Assembly (NCBI GenBank): GCA_963920665.1
Contig: OY987270.1
Location: forward strand, 23,028,019-23,092,018
From: Straminergon stramineum
Lineage: Eukaryota; Streptophyta; Bryopsida; Hypnales; Calliergonaceae
DNA: 64,000 nucleotides
Reading direction: 5' to 3'
Below, in pieces: positions 22,392 to 34,271 of the stretch. The position numbers and the translations under genes were made by a program. Within the stretch, counting starts at the first letter, position 1. Each line of letters opens with the position of its first letter. Below the pieces are notes generated by a model that saw only the letters and a program-made list of their open reading frames with translations, had not been told where the DNA came from and did not search any database.

Positions 22392-24310
22392 GTAAGCTAT
22401 TTTCATCATAACTTCTGTATGTGGGTTAGTCTCTCTCATTGTAGGTCCTCAACTATGTATTACAGTGTCCTCAACCAAGTCCAGAGATATGCTAAATGAT
22501 TTGTCCACTTCAATGTCAAGCAACTTAAGTCATTTTTAGATGGAATGTTGAGTTACTCATTATTTGTCTCCGTAGAGTCTCCTTGGAGGCCAATGTACTA
22601 CCTCACTATAGTTGACTCCTCATAGAAGACTTGGAAACAGAAATACATTTTATTAGACTTTTGATGAAGGGTTTAGGGGACTAAAGCTAAACCTTCACCA
22701 ACTCTTGTGTATATTTGTACAAAAGAAATGGTTGCCAATGGCTTGTGCTTATATACATTGTAGATGTGGTTTCAAACTAGAACCATATTTTTTGCTAGTA
22801 TTCAAAGCAATTTATTTTAGAAGATGTTGTATGCGATTTGAATCTTACAAGTTGGGATTACGGCTATTGAATGAATGTCTTCTAAAGGATTCATGTGTCC
22901 AGATAGCTTTGTCTGATTTAGAAGACAAATGTCACTCTTCAAATTGAATTTCCACACTTGAAAAGGTTAGGCCTCATGAATTTCTGTTTGTGCCTTAACT
23001 CTGATCTAAGTCCCATATTTATCCAAAAATACATTAAATAATCTTTTACATCCAAAATTCCAATTGTGGTTCTAATTTCAAAATTGTTTCCCCTGCTCCT
23101 CAATTGCACATGACCTCGAGAACAAGTATAGGTAGATGAAGCAATTCAAAATCATAGCATCCACTTCCTAGTGAAAATGAGTCTTTATTCTTGTAAGCGA
23201 TATAATTACTTCTTGAGTGTTAGCATAGACAACGTCTGGCATTTGGATGACTATAGTGTGGAGGGAGAGAGAAAGAGTTTTTTAACACAGTATTTTTCTT
23301 ATGGACCTTCCTTGGAGGATTATGAAGAGTATCTTCTCAAAATGGTGGTCTTTCTAGTAGTTGTACTAACTTGAATGAGAAGTTAGTCAAGAAATCCAAT
23401 TGCAAACTATGCTTTCCTTATTGCCTTTGGTGTACTTTCTCCTTTTTGTTCTAAATCTGAAATCTCTCCACGTTAATGACATTTTCTAAGTAAGAGACCA
23501 ACTAAGAACATGTGGACCATCTATTCTACTTTCTACTCCTCATGGAATTTTGGGAAACTTTACAAAATAGAATATGTTATCATAATTTGAATTATGTGTC
23601 AACAGAATTTAAGATTTGGCTATGGTGAAATAGACATACAGTTTCATCTTTGAAGAATAAATTTAACAATTTTATGCAAGTCTAAATCGTAAATGGTAGG
23701 GAATTGAGAAATGACAGTGAGGCTTAAGATCTATGGTTACAGATTCGTCTTTCAAGGGTTCACAACCAATATTGCATACAATATCAATCTGCCATAGTTA
23801 TGTGATCTTCGACGTTCGTGTACGTAATATGTACTTGTCCAATTCAAAGAGCACATACAATAATTTCAAGAACAACATTACGAACTTATCATTCACAGGT
23901 CTAAGATATCTCATAAATCTTAAAATGGAAACCAGTGACATCGATTGGTCATGATATGTAAAACAATATGGCACCATAAACTGAGATTTCTATAACTCAA
24001 TGCAAAACCTGCAGGATGGCCACGTCCGCTAATGGAATTTCCATTCTGATTTACTAAAGTTCCACATTGGTGTTGATCCACTAAGACTTCTGTGCTGCCC
24101 ACTGCCAGAGGTCAAGCACAGCGCGCTGAGGCCCCCATGAATCCAGTGTGTGTTAGGACCTTTGAACCACAAAAATCTCGGACAGGATAACGTGGCGTCC
24201 AAGATCCCCCGTTCCCGTTCCTCAAGCTTTCCACACTTGGATGATGTAGTCACTGGGAATGACATTTTAGAAATGGGATTTCAATTTCACTATGCTTCAC
24301 CGTTGTGTAG
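22392..24310. other. No gene seen
   Basis: AT-rich, intron-like sequence. Small frames are present on both strands but none has recognisable motifs. Confidence 0.5.
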
Positions 24311-24418
24311 GGAGAGGCAGGAGCTATGCGGAGCCTCAGGAGTCGCGTGCGCCCGGAGGGTGAGAGTACCCCACAAACTCCTAGAGAAAGACAACTGCTC
24401 GCAACCGTAGCGGCTAAG
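24311..24418 (+). CDS. Exon-like segment, Arg-rich, tandemly duplicated
   Basis: It follows an AG acceptor (TGTGTAG) and ends at donor AAG|GTGAGA. The 36 codons read in phase 0 and are Arg/Pro/Gln-rich, ending QLLATVAAK. A shorter copy of its 3' end with the same donor lies near 24,918-24,967 (ending LREAVAAK). The next plausible exon in phase is 47,352-47,405, beyond the giant hAT, so the hAT appears to sit in this gene's intron. Function unknown; no domain seen. Confidence 0.4.
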
Positions 24419-24733
24419 GTGAGATTGCGAACCTCTTCTTTCTATTGATCTTTGTTTTGTATTGATGATTTTTTTATCCTTCCCCTATGCGCTACCCGCC
24501 TATGCTGCGATACCTTGGGCGCTGACCACGACCCCTTGCGCACGCCACCTACCTCCTCGCGCCGCGACCTCCCTCGTGCCACAACCTCTTGGCGCCGCAA
24601 CTTGCCTTCGGCTGTGACTCCCCTCGTACCACGACCTCCCCGCGCATGTCACGCCCCCCTCCCAACGCGCTACTGCTTCTTGCTCCTTCAACTGTATCCA
24701 CGGTTAGTATTGGCACTCATTTTTCAAAAGTGA

Positions 24734-24897
24734 AGTAAATTTTTTTTAGGGATTCTTTGCGGGTACCTGTTCTAGGGGTGGCACCTGGCCCCCCTTGGAG
24801 GTTTGTTGGATCCAACGGGGCTCCAGGGGGTGCTAGGTGACACCCCCGAAACCGGTACCCGCAAAGAGTCCAATAAAAAAAATTTACATCATTTAAA
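24734..24897. repeat. Foldback: large imperfect palindrome
   Basis: Two arms of about 80 bp pair from GTAAATTTTTTTTAGGGATT to its complement, through CTTTGCGGGTACC / GGTACCCGCAAAG and GGTGGCACCTGGC-like blocks, centred near the GGATCC at 24,810. It could be a foldback or MITE-like element inside the tandem unit. A damaged copy is at 47,165-47,285. Confidence 0.75.
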
Positions 24898-25038
24898 TTT
24901 TTTTTTTCTTATCCAAAACCCACGAGCTCATGGAGAAAGTCAACTACGAGAAGCCGTAGCGGCTAAGGTGAGATTGCGAACCTCTTTTTTCTTTTGATTT
25001 TTGTTTCATATTGATGATTTCTTTTTATCCTTCCCCCA

Positions 25039-25046
25039 CACTCAAC
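25039..25046. repeat. Left 8-bp target site duplication of the giant hAT
   Basis: CACTCAAC abuts the CAGGG end. Its partner on the right is CGCTCAAC (one G/A difference). Confidence 0.8.
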
Positions 25047-25130
25047 CAGGGTTGTTAAATCGGACGCTTCAGGGTCACCGGACGTCTCGGACAGACGGAC
25101 AAAACGGACGGATGGACGGACTTGTCCAAC
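25047..25130 (+). repeat. Left terminal inverted repeat and GGACGGAC subterminal run
   Basis: The end begins CAGGGTTGTTAAAT and continues into repeated GGAC(A/G)GAC / GGACGGA words. The right end (46,597-46,654) shows the same layout inverted. Confidence 0.8.
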
Positions 25131-25230
25131 CCTAAGCGGACACTTCGGGTAGGAAATTCTTCCCCTAATCAAAAATTTCCCTACTCCTGACCGGAGGTGT
25201 TTGACGTGGCCAGCCACGTTGCAATCAGCG

Positions 25231-25325
25231 CACCGACGTAGAGGCGGGGACGTACTTAGGTATGGGCGGGGACGTCATGATGAGGCAAGGACGTAGTTCG
25301 GTATGGGCGGGGACGTATTCGTGTC
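25231..25325 (+). promoter_or_regulatory. GGCGGGGACGTAC motif cluster 1 (left subterminal)
   Basis: Four copies or variants on the plus strand, about 190 bp inside the left end. They point inward, as do those at the right end. Confidence 0.7.
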
Positions 25326-26039
25326 TAGGCGTGTTTGGGGGTTTAAATGTAATCTTCAGGAAGGTGTGAGCATAGAGTGATGCACATGAGTGGTGTTCTT
25401 CAAACTTGCTTTGAAGTCTAAGAGGTCTATAGTTCCATTCCCATTGAGGACAAGGGCTTCCATGGTCGTGGTGGTCTAAAAAACATTTTTATATATAAGT
25501 GAGCATCAAGTGAACGTATTTGATGAGCGAGGGGGGATGTCAAATACGTACTTCTCATACGTATTTGGTATCTCCCCTTGGTCATTGTACACTCTCACTT
25601 GATGCTTTTGATATTTTTGTCTGCAATGTCAGAGTACTCTAAAACCATTGAAATAATGAAATGAATGTAGTACTACTTTTTTTTAATAAACCAACATGAT
25701 ATACATTAAGAACCACTTGAAAAACATTGGTCATGCCTTTTTCTTTATTAAGTGCTGTAATTCTAGAAATAAGTAGGGCACTAATATGATTTTTTTTTTT
25801 TTAAAGGATTGTCCAATAATAGTTGCCAAACTTTCTTATATCACAATTTTGAGTTCCTCCACAAAATAGGCAATTGTGGAAAACAATATTTCCTTTTGTA
25901 ATTTCTTTTTTCTACTTGCCATTCACATGCTATCTTGATTTCTACATTTTAGGATTTTTAGCATGACAATATAGGAATCCTGCATGAGTCCAAACTCTAT
26001 ATTGATTTATGCAAATGGATAAATAAAATTATCACGAAT

Positions 26040-27080
26040 GTCTATTTATGAACCACTCAGGACCAATCTTTGTTTTTTGGCAATAAAACGACTTTGAGTG
26101 CTACTGAATGCTTGCGTCAAAGAATCCTTAACCTCTAAAGTCCCAAGGCCCTTTTTTTTGGTCAAGAACCACTCCAAATTGCCATTTCTATTGGGTTCAT
26201 TCAAAAAAATAAAAAATATATTTTTTTGAGAATGAAATTGTAGGATCTTGTACCTCACTTTTTTGAAATGGTGTAGTAAAATATTCATGACATTTGACCC
26301 TATAGATTTGAAGATATTAGCATTCAAAGTTGGAAAAAGATTTTTTTTGGAATGTTAGCCTGCCATTTTAGATGGCTTTGAACTTTGTTTGTAGAAAAAT
26401 TTTGGACTACTACTATGTTTGAATAAAAAAAAATTATGTTGAGAAATTGGGTTGAAAGTCTAGGGAAAAAATTTCAAAAATAAATTATTTAATTTTCAAT
26501 CTTTGAAAAATTATTAAGTAGATGTAGGTCCAACATTGAATAAAAAACTAAATTGTTAATAGCTCTAAGATGGAATTGAAACATACTAATCACAATGGTG
26601 AGTTCGTGGAAGCAAACAAAATTAATTGTATCCAAAAAAAAATTGAAAATCAAGAAAATTTGCATTCAAAATTGCATCTTAAAACTTATTTTTTGCAAAA
26701 AGATGTTTAGATTGCCCAAAAAACAAGACTATCCATAACTCTCCTATTACTAGTCCAAATAGAATGAGTCAAAGCTTCAAATGTAGACAAAAATTTGATA
26801 TTTTATTACAGAAATTTGAAAAGTTTTATTTTGACTTCTTGTGATTTTCTTTTTGTTGCATGCCAAGTTCAGTTTGAGGCTTTTTATGCAATAACTTCTG
26901 CTCCTAAGCACCAATTTCTATTAAAGTTATATTTCCACAAAGCTAATCACATTTTCTACCTTATGAGAAAGGTTCAAAAAGGTTTCAATGAAATATGAGC
27001 TCATAGGAACCTGCCCAAAATCCGGCATGTCCCCCGAGGTGATAATGGAACTTTAGGAGTTAAATGACCCCTTGGTTCCC
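26040..27080 (-). mobile_element. About 1-kb internal repeat, copy 1 (inverted)
   Basis: On the minus strand it starts TTTAACTCCTAAAG and ends near CTTTAGAGGTTAA, short inverted ends. Internal landmarks include CAACTTTGAATGCTAATATC and AGATCCTACAATTTC. Three other copies lie at 36.8, 38.5 and 44.9 kb, all within the giant hAT. Non-coding; probably a non-autonomous DNA transposon. Copies are highly diverged. Confidence 0.6.
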
Positions 27081-28010
27081 TTAATACTTGAAAAGTTGAA
27101 AAAAATGTAATTTTATGTTTATAAGCCCTCTTAGTTTAGGATTCAATGATTCACCCTTTTAGTTAAGAAAAGATTGCGAGTAAGTGCCTCGTTGATCATC
27201 CAAAACATTTTATTTACCAAAAAATTGGTAAGTCAATGTTTAAGTGTCTACTGTCTTTGCTGTGGGAGTGTCTGTATTGTACTACCGTTACCTTTTTCAT
27301 AAAAAAATTGGTAAATGAATGCTTAGGAGAAAAATGGGTTATACTAAAGTCTTCTATATTATTTCCGAAAAGACAATGCTTTACTGACCTTTTAATTACT
27401 CTACCTACTTTGATCAAAAAAAATATCTGAGTGAATGTTTTGGTGCCCCATTTGTTATCCTCTAAAGTAAAATACTTTAATTACCAAACCATTATTAGTC
27501 ACTATTTATGGATGATCTCTTTTTTCTCCAAAGGACCACACAATTTTATTTCTTGTTTTAAAAAAAAATAGAAAGTGATTGCTTTTATGGCCCCTTGGGC
27601 TTTGGTTACCTTAACTCCTGCTTTTGATAGAAAAAAAAAATAAGTAGTCAATGCTTACATACACCACTGCTTTTATATTTCAATTATCTACAATTCTATG
27701 AATTCATTAAATTATTCATTTCATGAGAAATTAATACATTTCACTTTCCTCTTACAAAGTCATGGCTATAGACAAGATAATTCAAATGCATCACACAACA
27801 TCAAGCTACAAGCAATATATATGCACGTTTCTTTGCGAAAAACACAAATATATTTGGATTTTGTCCATACATAATCCGATAACATGACTATGAAAATGAG
27901 ACTTCCAGACTCTGTCAACTTGTGCTCCTGTCATACTATTACCTCACAACTTACTACTCATTCTTTACACATAGGTCATTTTAAGAATTGCCTACATGTC
28001 CTACGTGTGC
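27081..28010. other. No gene seen
   Basis: AT-rich, with several degenerate segments each containing a poly-A run and a phrase such as AAGTCAATGCTTA, suggesting an old tandem repeat of roughly 100 bp. No coding capacity. Confidence 0.45.
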
Positions 28011-28604
28011 TCATGGTTCGCCTACATCTTTGAAACGACTTGATCGACGAACTGCTTGAGTAGAAGGGCCTGCTCGCTGAACATGGCGAATGAGCAAATC
28101 GTCGTCATCCGGGGCTTCGTCACAGTCCTCGTCGTACTCATCATCCCCGTCTGCATAATCTTCACTTCCAACATGTTCATCTCCGTCTGTTTGTTGACCT
28201 TCAAACTCTGAGTTCTCATTGCGGACCTCCGTGATTCTATTTCCACCACTACGGTTCAACCGCAGCATTTTGTGTCTTCTAGCATTTGGGTCCTCCGCAT
28301 CAGAATTTATAATTGGGCCTTTAGGAATCACAAATGCTGGGGTTGAGGATGTAGGTCCTGGAGTATAAGTCTGCAAAAATGGCAATACTTGTTGCTGAGC
28401 TAACCTGGCTCCGACTCCACGATGTGGACGTTTGCGAGCTATTGTCACTGTGTCTCCGTGGTCTCCATCATTGTTTCTTCCTCCACGACCACCAGAACTG
28501 CGAGTAGTATACTGACCCACCGCATGGACTACGGTGCTTTCAGAGGGTCTACCATCTGCTCCGATATTGGGAGCATTATCCACTACGACATTTCCATCTC
28601 CCAC
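28011..28604 (-). pseudogene. C-terminal tail of the hAT protein in a shifted frame
   Basis: The frame (197 codons from a GTG at 28,604) overlaps the end of the transposase frame by about 20 bases in another phase and has no ATG of its own at the start. The product is Asp/Glu-rich and ends in a basic RSSRF-like tail. I infer that it is the former C-terminal extension of the transposase, cut off by an indel near 28,590. A programmed frameshift or a separate small gene cannot be excluded. Confidence 0.5.
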
Positions 28605-31495
28605 TGAGCCAGCCCTTCTTGAAAAGTTTTGGGATTGGAATTTCCAAATATATTTGGAGAATAATGTCGCCGAGGGGGCACAAACGTACGATGCTCTTGC
28701 ACTGTACTAGGAATTGCTACAGAAGAGGGTGGATGGATACGATCGACTCCTTGAGCGCCTCCTCTGTTCCATACACGTTGGACATCAAATAGCCTCGGAA
28801 TATTACCAGTTGGTTCAATTATGTCGATGGTCTTACTTGTCCTTGTATTTTCGAGGCTCGCTCTCAAATGTATATGTACATCTGCGTTGATGTTGTTAGG
28901 TCCGCCCAGCCTGTTGTCACTTACAATCATTGGAGCATCCTCAATAGGCCCTTCATGGTCTAGAACTGTAGGGTTTGTGCCATTTCCTCCATTTCCACCA
29001 CTTTCATCATCTCTATTTTCACGATTGTTTTGAGGTGGAGGAATGTCATCATCATTGTCTTCATCGTTGTCATTGTCATCATTTTGAACATTGTCATCTC
29101 CAACTATGGCTTCATCCTCTTCTACAGGAAAAACAAAAGGATCTACTTCATTACCAATTTCATCTTCTTGTTCTTCCCAATGTATAGGAGATGGACTACG
29201 ACGAGGATTGGGAGCCCAAGGTCCCCAGGCTTCATGACGAATGTTGTCTTCCATATCATCTTCTTTCCCGTAATAGTTTCTTGCTTCTTCGCGGTGGTCC
29301 ATGTCTCGCCCCCAACCATGTGGGTTTGCTTGGGGTGCAGGTGGTGGCCGATTCGCTTCCATGTTGTCTTCTTCTTCTTCTGCCACTAGCATAGCATCAA
29401 ATTCTCGATGGCGGTTAGGTTCATCGACTGGAATGGGTCCAAGTGCATCCGGATCCGAATCCTCTGATACGTTGTTCAAATCATACCAACGAACTGGATC
29501 TACTCCAGGTTTTGGACGAAGGACGCAACTGTTGGTATAAATGTACACCAAAGTCTCAGCCTTCTCCACTGCTAGACGATTTCTGCTCCTGTTATGGACG
29601 AAGGAATACAAACTGAAATTCCGTTCACAAGACGATGCTAAACATGTAAGGGCTAAAACACGCTTCGCAATTTTGGACAAGAAGTGATCTCCAATTGCTT
29701 CTCACCATCGATGTGGAAGCAACTTTGCTTCCCGAATGTCCAATGATGCGTCAGGACTATAGGGTCCTTCACCCTCCACATATTGCACATATTCTTATAT
29801 GACGTCATCAAAACGCACACCCACCACATCCTTCATTTTTTGAACAACCCGATGTAGTGCACGAAGGGCCGTTCCATCTTCCCTTAGAGCTGTGTTGTCC
29901 TTGATATAAGGATTCAGCAATGCCCCAACATAGTGCACGTCGGTAAAAAACATGTTCCACCTCTCCTCAAATGTCTCTTCCATGACCTTAGCTAGGTGAT
30001 CCGGAAGGAAGAAAGGACCCTCTCTAAGCTGAAAAACATGTCGTCGCAACCTGTGCATTGTGATCCATGCCTTGCCCATAGCTGGTTCCCGTCCATCAAA
30101 CACACGCAAGGCCTTCAAAACGTCTTCCACAATGAACACGTAATTTTTACACCTCTGCCAAAATGCTAAATCATCAATGGTATTCAATATGCACATTGCG
30201 TCCCTCCGGTTCTGCGGTCCATTTTGCCTATTCCGAAGTGTTGCAACATAATTTTGGACTCGTGGTTGTCCTCCCAATTGCTCCAAGACAAGTTTTAGTG
30301 TCACCAGTCGTTGCAACATGAGAAAGTGCAAAGCAAAACGAGTTTCAGCCAGTACTACAAGCTGCAAGTTTGGACTCAACTCCCGGAAAGTTGACATTGT
30401 TGCATGGTGATTTCTGATATAATTGCACACTGTCTTCGCCCTTGCAATTAAATCTTTGAAATCCGGCAACTTGGCCGAATCTTCAAGCAACAAATCCAGT
30501 GCATGTGCCGCGCACCCTTGCTTAAAGATGTGCGGATATGTGCGAACTACGTCATCCATTGCACCGAGCATGTTACTTGCATTGTCTGTACAAATTTGAG
30601 TTACATTATCGGGACCCACTTTCTCGATGAAGGTTTTCAATTGGTCTGCTATATAGACCATTGTCTTGTTCTCCCCTGTAGTGTCGATGGACCCCATAAA
30701 CACATCACCTGTGGGACATGACATCATGACATTCATGAGAGGCCGTCGATTTACATCGTCCCAACCATCTGTGCAAATCGTTACCCCATAATTTTTTACT
30801 GCAAAACTTGTTCTTACAGATATCTCATTCTCAATTTGCAGCTTCTTCGGTTCAATCAAGTTTGTTCTCAATTGGTGGTACGAAGGTGGAGAATATTCAA
30901 ATCGTGCCAAAGAAGTTGCCTTCATTGCCTCAATGAAAGCGGGATTTCTTGTAATGTTGAAGGGTACATTTGCCTCATAAAAAAAGCTTGCCCACTTTTC
31001 ATCCAACTCTTTCCTCTTTGCAATGTTGAAGGCATCTACCATTTGTTGTTGACATAATGATCTTGATCTTGTGAAATTCGATGCTGCTTCACTGTTTGAT
31101 GTTGGTAGTCGGTCTTCATTTTCATTTAGAACCTCCAAACGCCTTCTTCCCCCTCCTTCTCCTTCATTCCGAGCATGTTCGTTTATATTTTCCGTGGCAA
31201 CATTTGGAGCTACTACGTATGGATCGCTTGGAATTGATTCACCGTCGTGCAGGTCCTCCAAATTTGTGCGTTGTGGAACAAATCCAGCGCAGTTGGCAAA
31301 TTTATGTCTCACCGCTCGAGGTATTTTGGAACACACTGCTCGCTCACTTTTTGCTTTATAACCGTAGTGTGCAAAAGCACGCTCACATTTGTAAGCCGTT
31401 GTCCCGCCACAAAAGACACATGTGACTTTAGATCCATCAACAGAGAAATCATACCACGGTTCCCACTCTCTTGTGGTTTTTCGATTTGTCGCCAT
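28583..31495 (-). pseudogene. hAT-superfamily transposase, two in-frame stops
   Basis: The start is the ATG at 31,495 in a MATNRKTTREWEPW context. An N-terminal BED-type zinc finger has CVFC followed by a His/Cys pair. A DUF659-like region follows, with TDGWDDVNRRPLMN, CTDNASNMLGAM and CAAHALDLLLED; the Asp residues fit the RNase H-like catalytic core. The C-terminal dimerisation region has SSCERNFSLYSFVHNRSRNRL, including the hAT Glu and Arg-Asn-Arg-Leu. Stops: TAA 29,795-29,797 and TGA 29,702-29,704 (after HRW, so probably a second Trp codon changed), both just before the dimerisation region. The frame then continues into a long acidic, Asp/Asn/Pro-rich extension that is unusual for hAT. 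A candidate 5'-leader intron acceptor lies near 31,555. Its role is to cut and join the element ends. Confidence 0.85.
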
Positions 31496-31754
31496 CACAA
31501 CCTACAAGTTGAAACTCTTCACTTATGCTTGTATTGTCTTCTACAACTTTGTACCTGTAAAAGTAGTTAGCGTCGGTTCCCTACTTGAACTGATTTTTAC
31601 ATCACCTCAGCCGAGAACCAAGGCCGCTTTCCACCCAATAAACTCTATCAAGGAGCTCTGAGAGGTCTGAGAATGATGAGGTCCAGGGGAAAACGTGCCT
31701 TTAGTTCTTCCTACTCGTCCTTATATATTCCCTCCTGGTGGCTGGCAGAACTCC

Positions 31755-32290
31755 ATGTAAGGGTGCGGACATACTACACAAGGGCGGGGACGTACTAGGT
31801 CTAGGCGGGGACGTACTGCGTGAGGGCGGGGACTTCTTCAATTGAAGTAAAAAAAATCTTCGCCAAAGCAGGGACGTATTCGATGTGCTCGAGCGTTTGA
31901 GCGGGGACATTGGGCAGGGATGTCAGGGCGAGGACGTACTCATTAGGGCAGGGACGCTAGGGACTCATGGATGCAAAGAGCAAAACTCCCAACTCCCGCA
32001 CTCCAGCAATCCCACACTCCAGCACTCCCGCACTCCCACACTCCCGACTCCCGCACTCCCGCACTCCCGACTCCCACACTCCCGACTCCCGCCCTAGAAG
32101 GCGTTCAGGCGCGTTGGACGAAGACGTCAGGGCGGGGACTCATGGATGCAGAGAGCGAAACTCCCGACTCCCTCACTCCTGCACTCCCGCACTCCCGACT
32201 CCACACGAGAAGGCGTTCGGGCAGGGACTTCAGGGCGGGGACATCGGGGCGGGGACGTATTTTTGTCTAGGTGGGGACGTACTCATGGGG
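31755..32290 (+). promoter_or_regulatory. GGCGGGGACGTAC motif cluster 2 (upstream of transposase)
   Basis: About 15 copies or close variants in 535 bp, ending about 260 bp upstream of the transposase start. In the gene's own direction they read GTACGTCCCCGCC. This is the densest cluster in the window. Confidence 0.7.
31960..32225 (+). repeat. Duplicated block with ACTCCCGC tandem repeats
   Basis: Two copies of a segment starting GGGACTCATGGATGCA and ending GAAGGCGTTC contain runs of a 5-10-bp ACTCCCGC(AC) unit. The apparent Pro/Ser/His-rich proteins here are translations of the repeat. Confidence 0.75.
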
Positions 32291-32539
32291 ACGCTAGGCG
32301 GGGGAGAGATTCAAATCAGTTTTGGGTTTCCCTCCTCAAAACCTTCGAGGGAAGACATTTCAAATACTTGTACTTGCACTCTACAACTACCCCCCATTTT
32401 TGCAGATTTCCCAAGATATGAAGTATTCAAGCATTGATTACTCATTCACTACATCATTCTAAATATCAAAGATAGACGCTACAAAAAATGTGGTTTTAGT
32501 ATTTAAGAAATTGTGTATAACAAATAAATTGAAGAAATG

Positions 32540-32900
32540 TTGAATTCGTCAAAAACGGGAAACATCAAATAAATTACACATGAATTGGAAAAAAATGACA
32601 AAGAGAATTGCAACAACATAAAAGATTGGACAGAAATATGTAGAATCTATAGAGAGACATTGCAGCCGGTTTTTTAAAAGGAAGGCTATACATTTAAAGA
32701 GTGGCACAAAAATGGAAGGAAGAAATGAGAGAATAAAAAAATGGTAGAATAAATGGGTGTAAGAAATGAACGGTCTATCGAAATGAAGGTACATGAAGAA
32801 GTTAGAGAACCAAAAAAAATAACTACGAGATGCATCACATGAAGGAAGACATATAAGTTACAGAATCAAATGAAAGAAATTTCGGGATAAAAATGTGAGG
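32540..32900 (+). repeat. Inverted repeat flanking the RING gene, left arm
   Basis: Phrases such as AATTGGAAAAAAATGACAAAG and ATGAAGGAAGACATATAAG recur in reverse complement at 37,795-38,130. The two arms enclose the 57-bp satellite and the RING-H2 gene. Confidence 0.6.
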
Positions 32901-33745
32901 TGGGACAGATGAGTTAGAGAATGAAATGAAAAAAATAATAGAATAATCATGTAAGGGGAGATAAATAATTCAGAGAACCAAATCAAAAAATACTGAAATA
33001 ATCATATGAGGGTAGATAAATAAGTTAGACAAACAAATGGGCAAAAAATTGGAATAACCGTATGGGGGGGAGATAAACAAAAGAGAGACTCAAATAAATA
33101 ACAAATTGGACTAACCAAGAAAGGGGACATAAACAAAAGAGAGACTCAAATAAATAAAAAATTGGATTAACCATATGCGGGGAGATAAAAAAAAAGGGAG
33201 ACTCAAATAAATAAAAAATTGGATTAACCATATGAGGGGACATAAACAAACGAGAGACTCAAATAAATAAAAAAATTGAATTAACCATATGGGGGGAGAT
33301 AAAAAAAAAAGGGAGACTCAAATAAATAAAAGATTGGATTAACCATATGCGGGGAGATAAAAAAAAAGGGAGACTCAAATAAATAAAAAATTGGATTAAG
33401 CATATGAGGGGACATAAACAAACAAGAGACTCAAATAAATAAAAAATTGGATTAAGCATATGAGGGGACATAAACAAACAAGAGACTCAAATAAATAAAA
33501 AATTGAATTAACCATATGGGGGGAGATAAAAAAAAAAGTGAGACTCAAATAAATAAAAAATTGGATTAACCGTATAAGGGGACATAAACAAAAGAGAGAC
33601 TCAAATTAATAAAAATTGGAATAATTTAACGACGGGATATAAGCTATAGAAACAAATGAAGAAAATAACGGAATTACCATATGTGGGGAGATAAAAATGT
33701 ATGAGAATCAAATGAAAATTTGTTGGACTCATCATACAAGGGTTG
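32850..33745 (+). repeat. Satellite-like tandem repeat, 56-58 bp unit
   Basis: About ten tight units between 33,083 and 33,620 share GAGACTCAAATAAATAAAAA, ATTGGATTAACCATATG and GGGGACATAAACAAA, with looser units on both sides. Apparent proteins with repeated HMVNPIFYLFESLF on the minus strand are translations of the repeat. Confidence 0.85.
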
Positions 33746-33805
33746 AAATTGAATGAAATGTGAGCATTTTTTATTGTGCTGTGAAATGGTTCAGGATTTA
33801 GGCTA

Positions 33806-33826
33806 AGGGTTTAGGGTTTAGGGTTT
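33806..33826 (+). repeat. Interstitial telomere-type repeat
   Basis: Three AGGGTTT units (TTTAGGG type). Too few to be a chromosome end, but the type fits a plant. Confidence 0.7.
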
Positions 33827-34014
33827 GACAATTTTTTTTATTTGTCCTTTTAACTATTAGTAATGTTAATTTATTTTTCTCTTGGATGATGGGAGCTTCA
33901 CGGGTATTTGACAACTCACATGAAATAAAAGATGAATGACATTAAATACAAGGTACAAGGTAAATCTTCCAAAATCTCATTTGTAGATTCTAATTTTCTC
34001 CAACTACCGCCAGC

Positions 34015-34130
34015 GACGAGTACATCCCCGCCTAGGATGAGTACATCCCCGTCCTCGTGAAGACGTCCCCGCCCAGGGCAGAAACGTCCCCGCCTATGTT
34101 GAGTACGTCCCCGCCCTGACAGCGCGGACC
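34015..34130 (-). promoter_or_regulatory. GGCGGGGACGTAC motif cluster 3 (upstream of RING gene)
   Basis: Five or six copies in the minus orientation, ending about 140 bp before the RING gene's ATG. Read with the gene they are GTACGTCCCCGCC, the same sense as cluster 2 has relative to the transposase. Confidence 0.7.
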
Positions 34131-34271
34131 AGCAGTATATATGCGCGTCCCCACCCTTTTAGCATCTGCCTCACAAACTCCCGTGTGCTCCACCTCTAAG
34201 CTGGTTGCCTAGGCGTCCTTGTGAGGTCCTTTTTATATTACGCTCTTTACTTCAACCTAAACCGACATGTG

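Larger units (their letters stand above)
24366..25046 (+). repeat. Tandem repeat of about 546 bp (exon end plus intron), left part
   Basis: Unit 1 runs from about 24,366 to 24,920. Unit 2 starts about 24,918 (CCCACGAGCTCATGG against CCCACAAACTCCTAG) and is cut at 25,046 by the giant hAT, then resumes at 46,655. Shared landmarks are the GCTAAGGTGAG exon end, TATTGATGATT, TATCCTTCCCC, GCTGCGATACCTT and the foldback. A partial further unit lies at 46,880-47,290. Confidence 0.8.

Noticed and set aside
24500..24691. Minus-strand GC-rich frame opposite the tandem repeat
   Set aside because: Low-complexity complement of the CCTCGCGCC-type repeat; no motif or homologue recognised.
31967..32437. Pro/Ser/His-rich proteins overlapping in two frames
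   Set aside because: Translation of ACTCCCGC tandem repeats within the promoter-side cluster.
33025..33477. Repeated hydrophobic peptides on the minus strand resembling membrane proteins
   Set aside because: They come from the 57-bp satellite; each unit gives the same peptide and there is no gene context.
33806..33826. Chromosome end
   Set aside because: Only three telomere-type units, with ordinary sequence on both sides.
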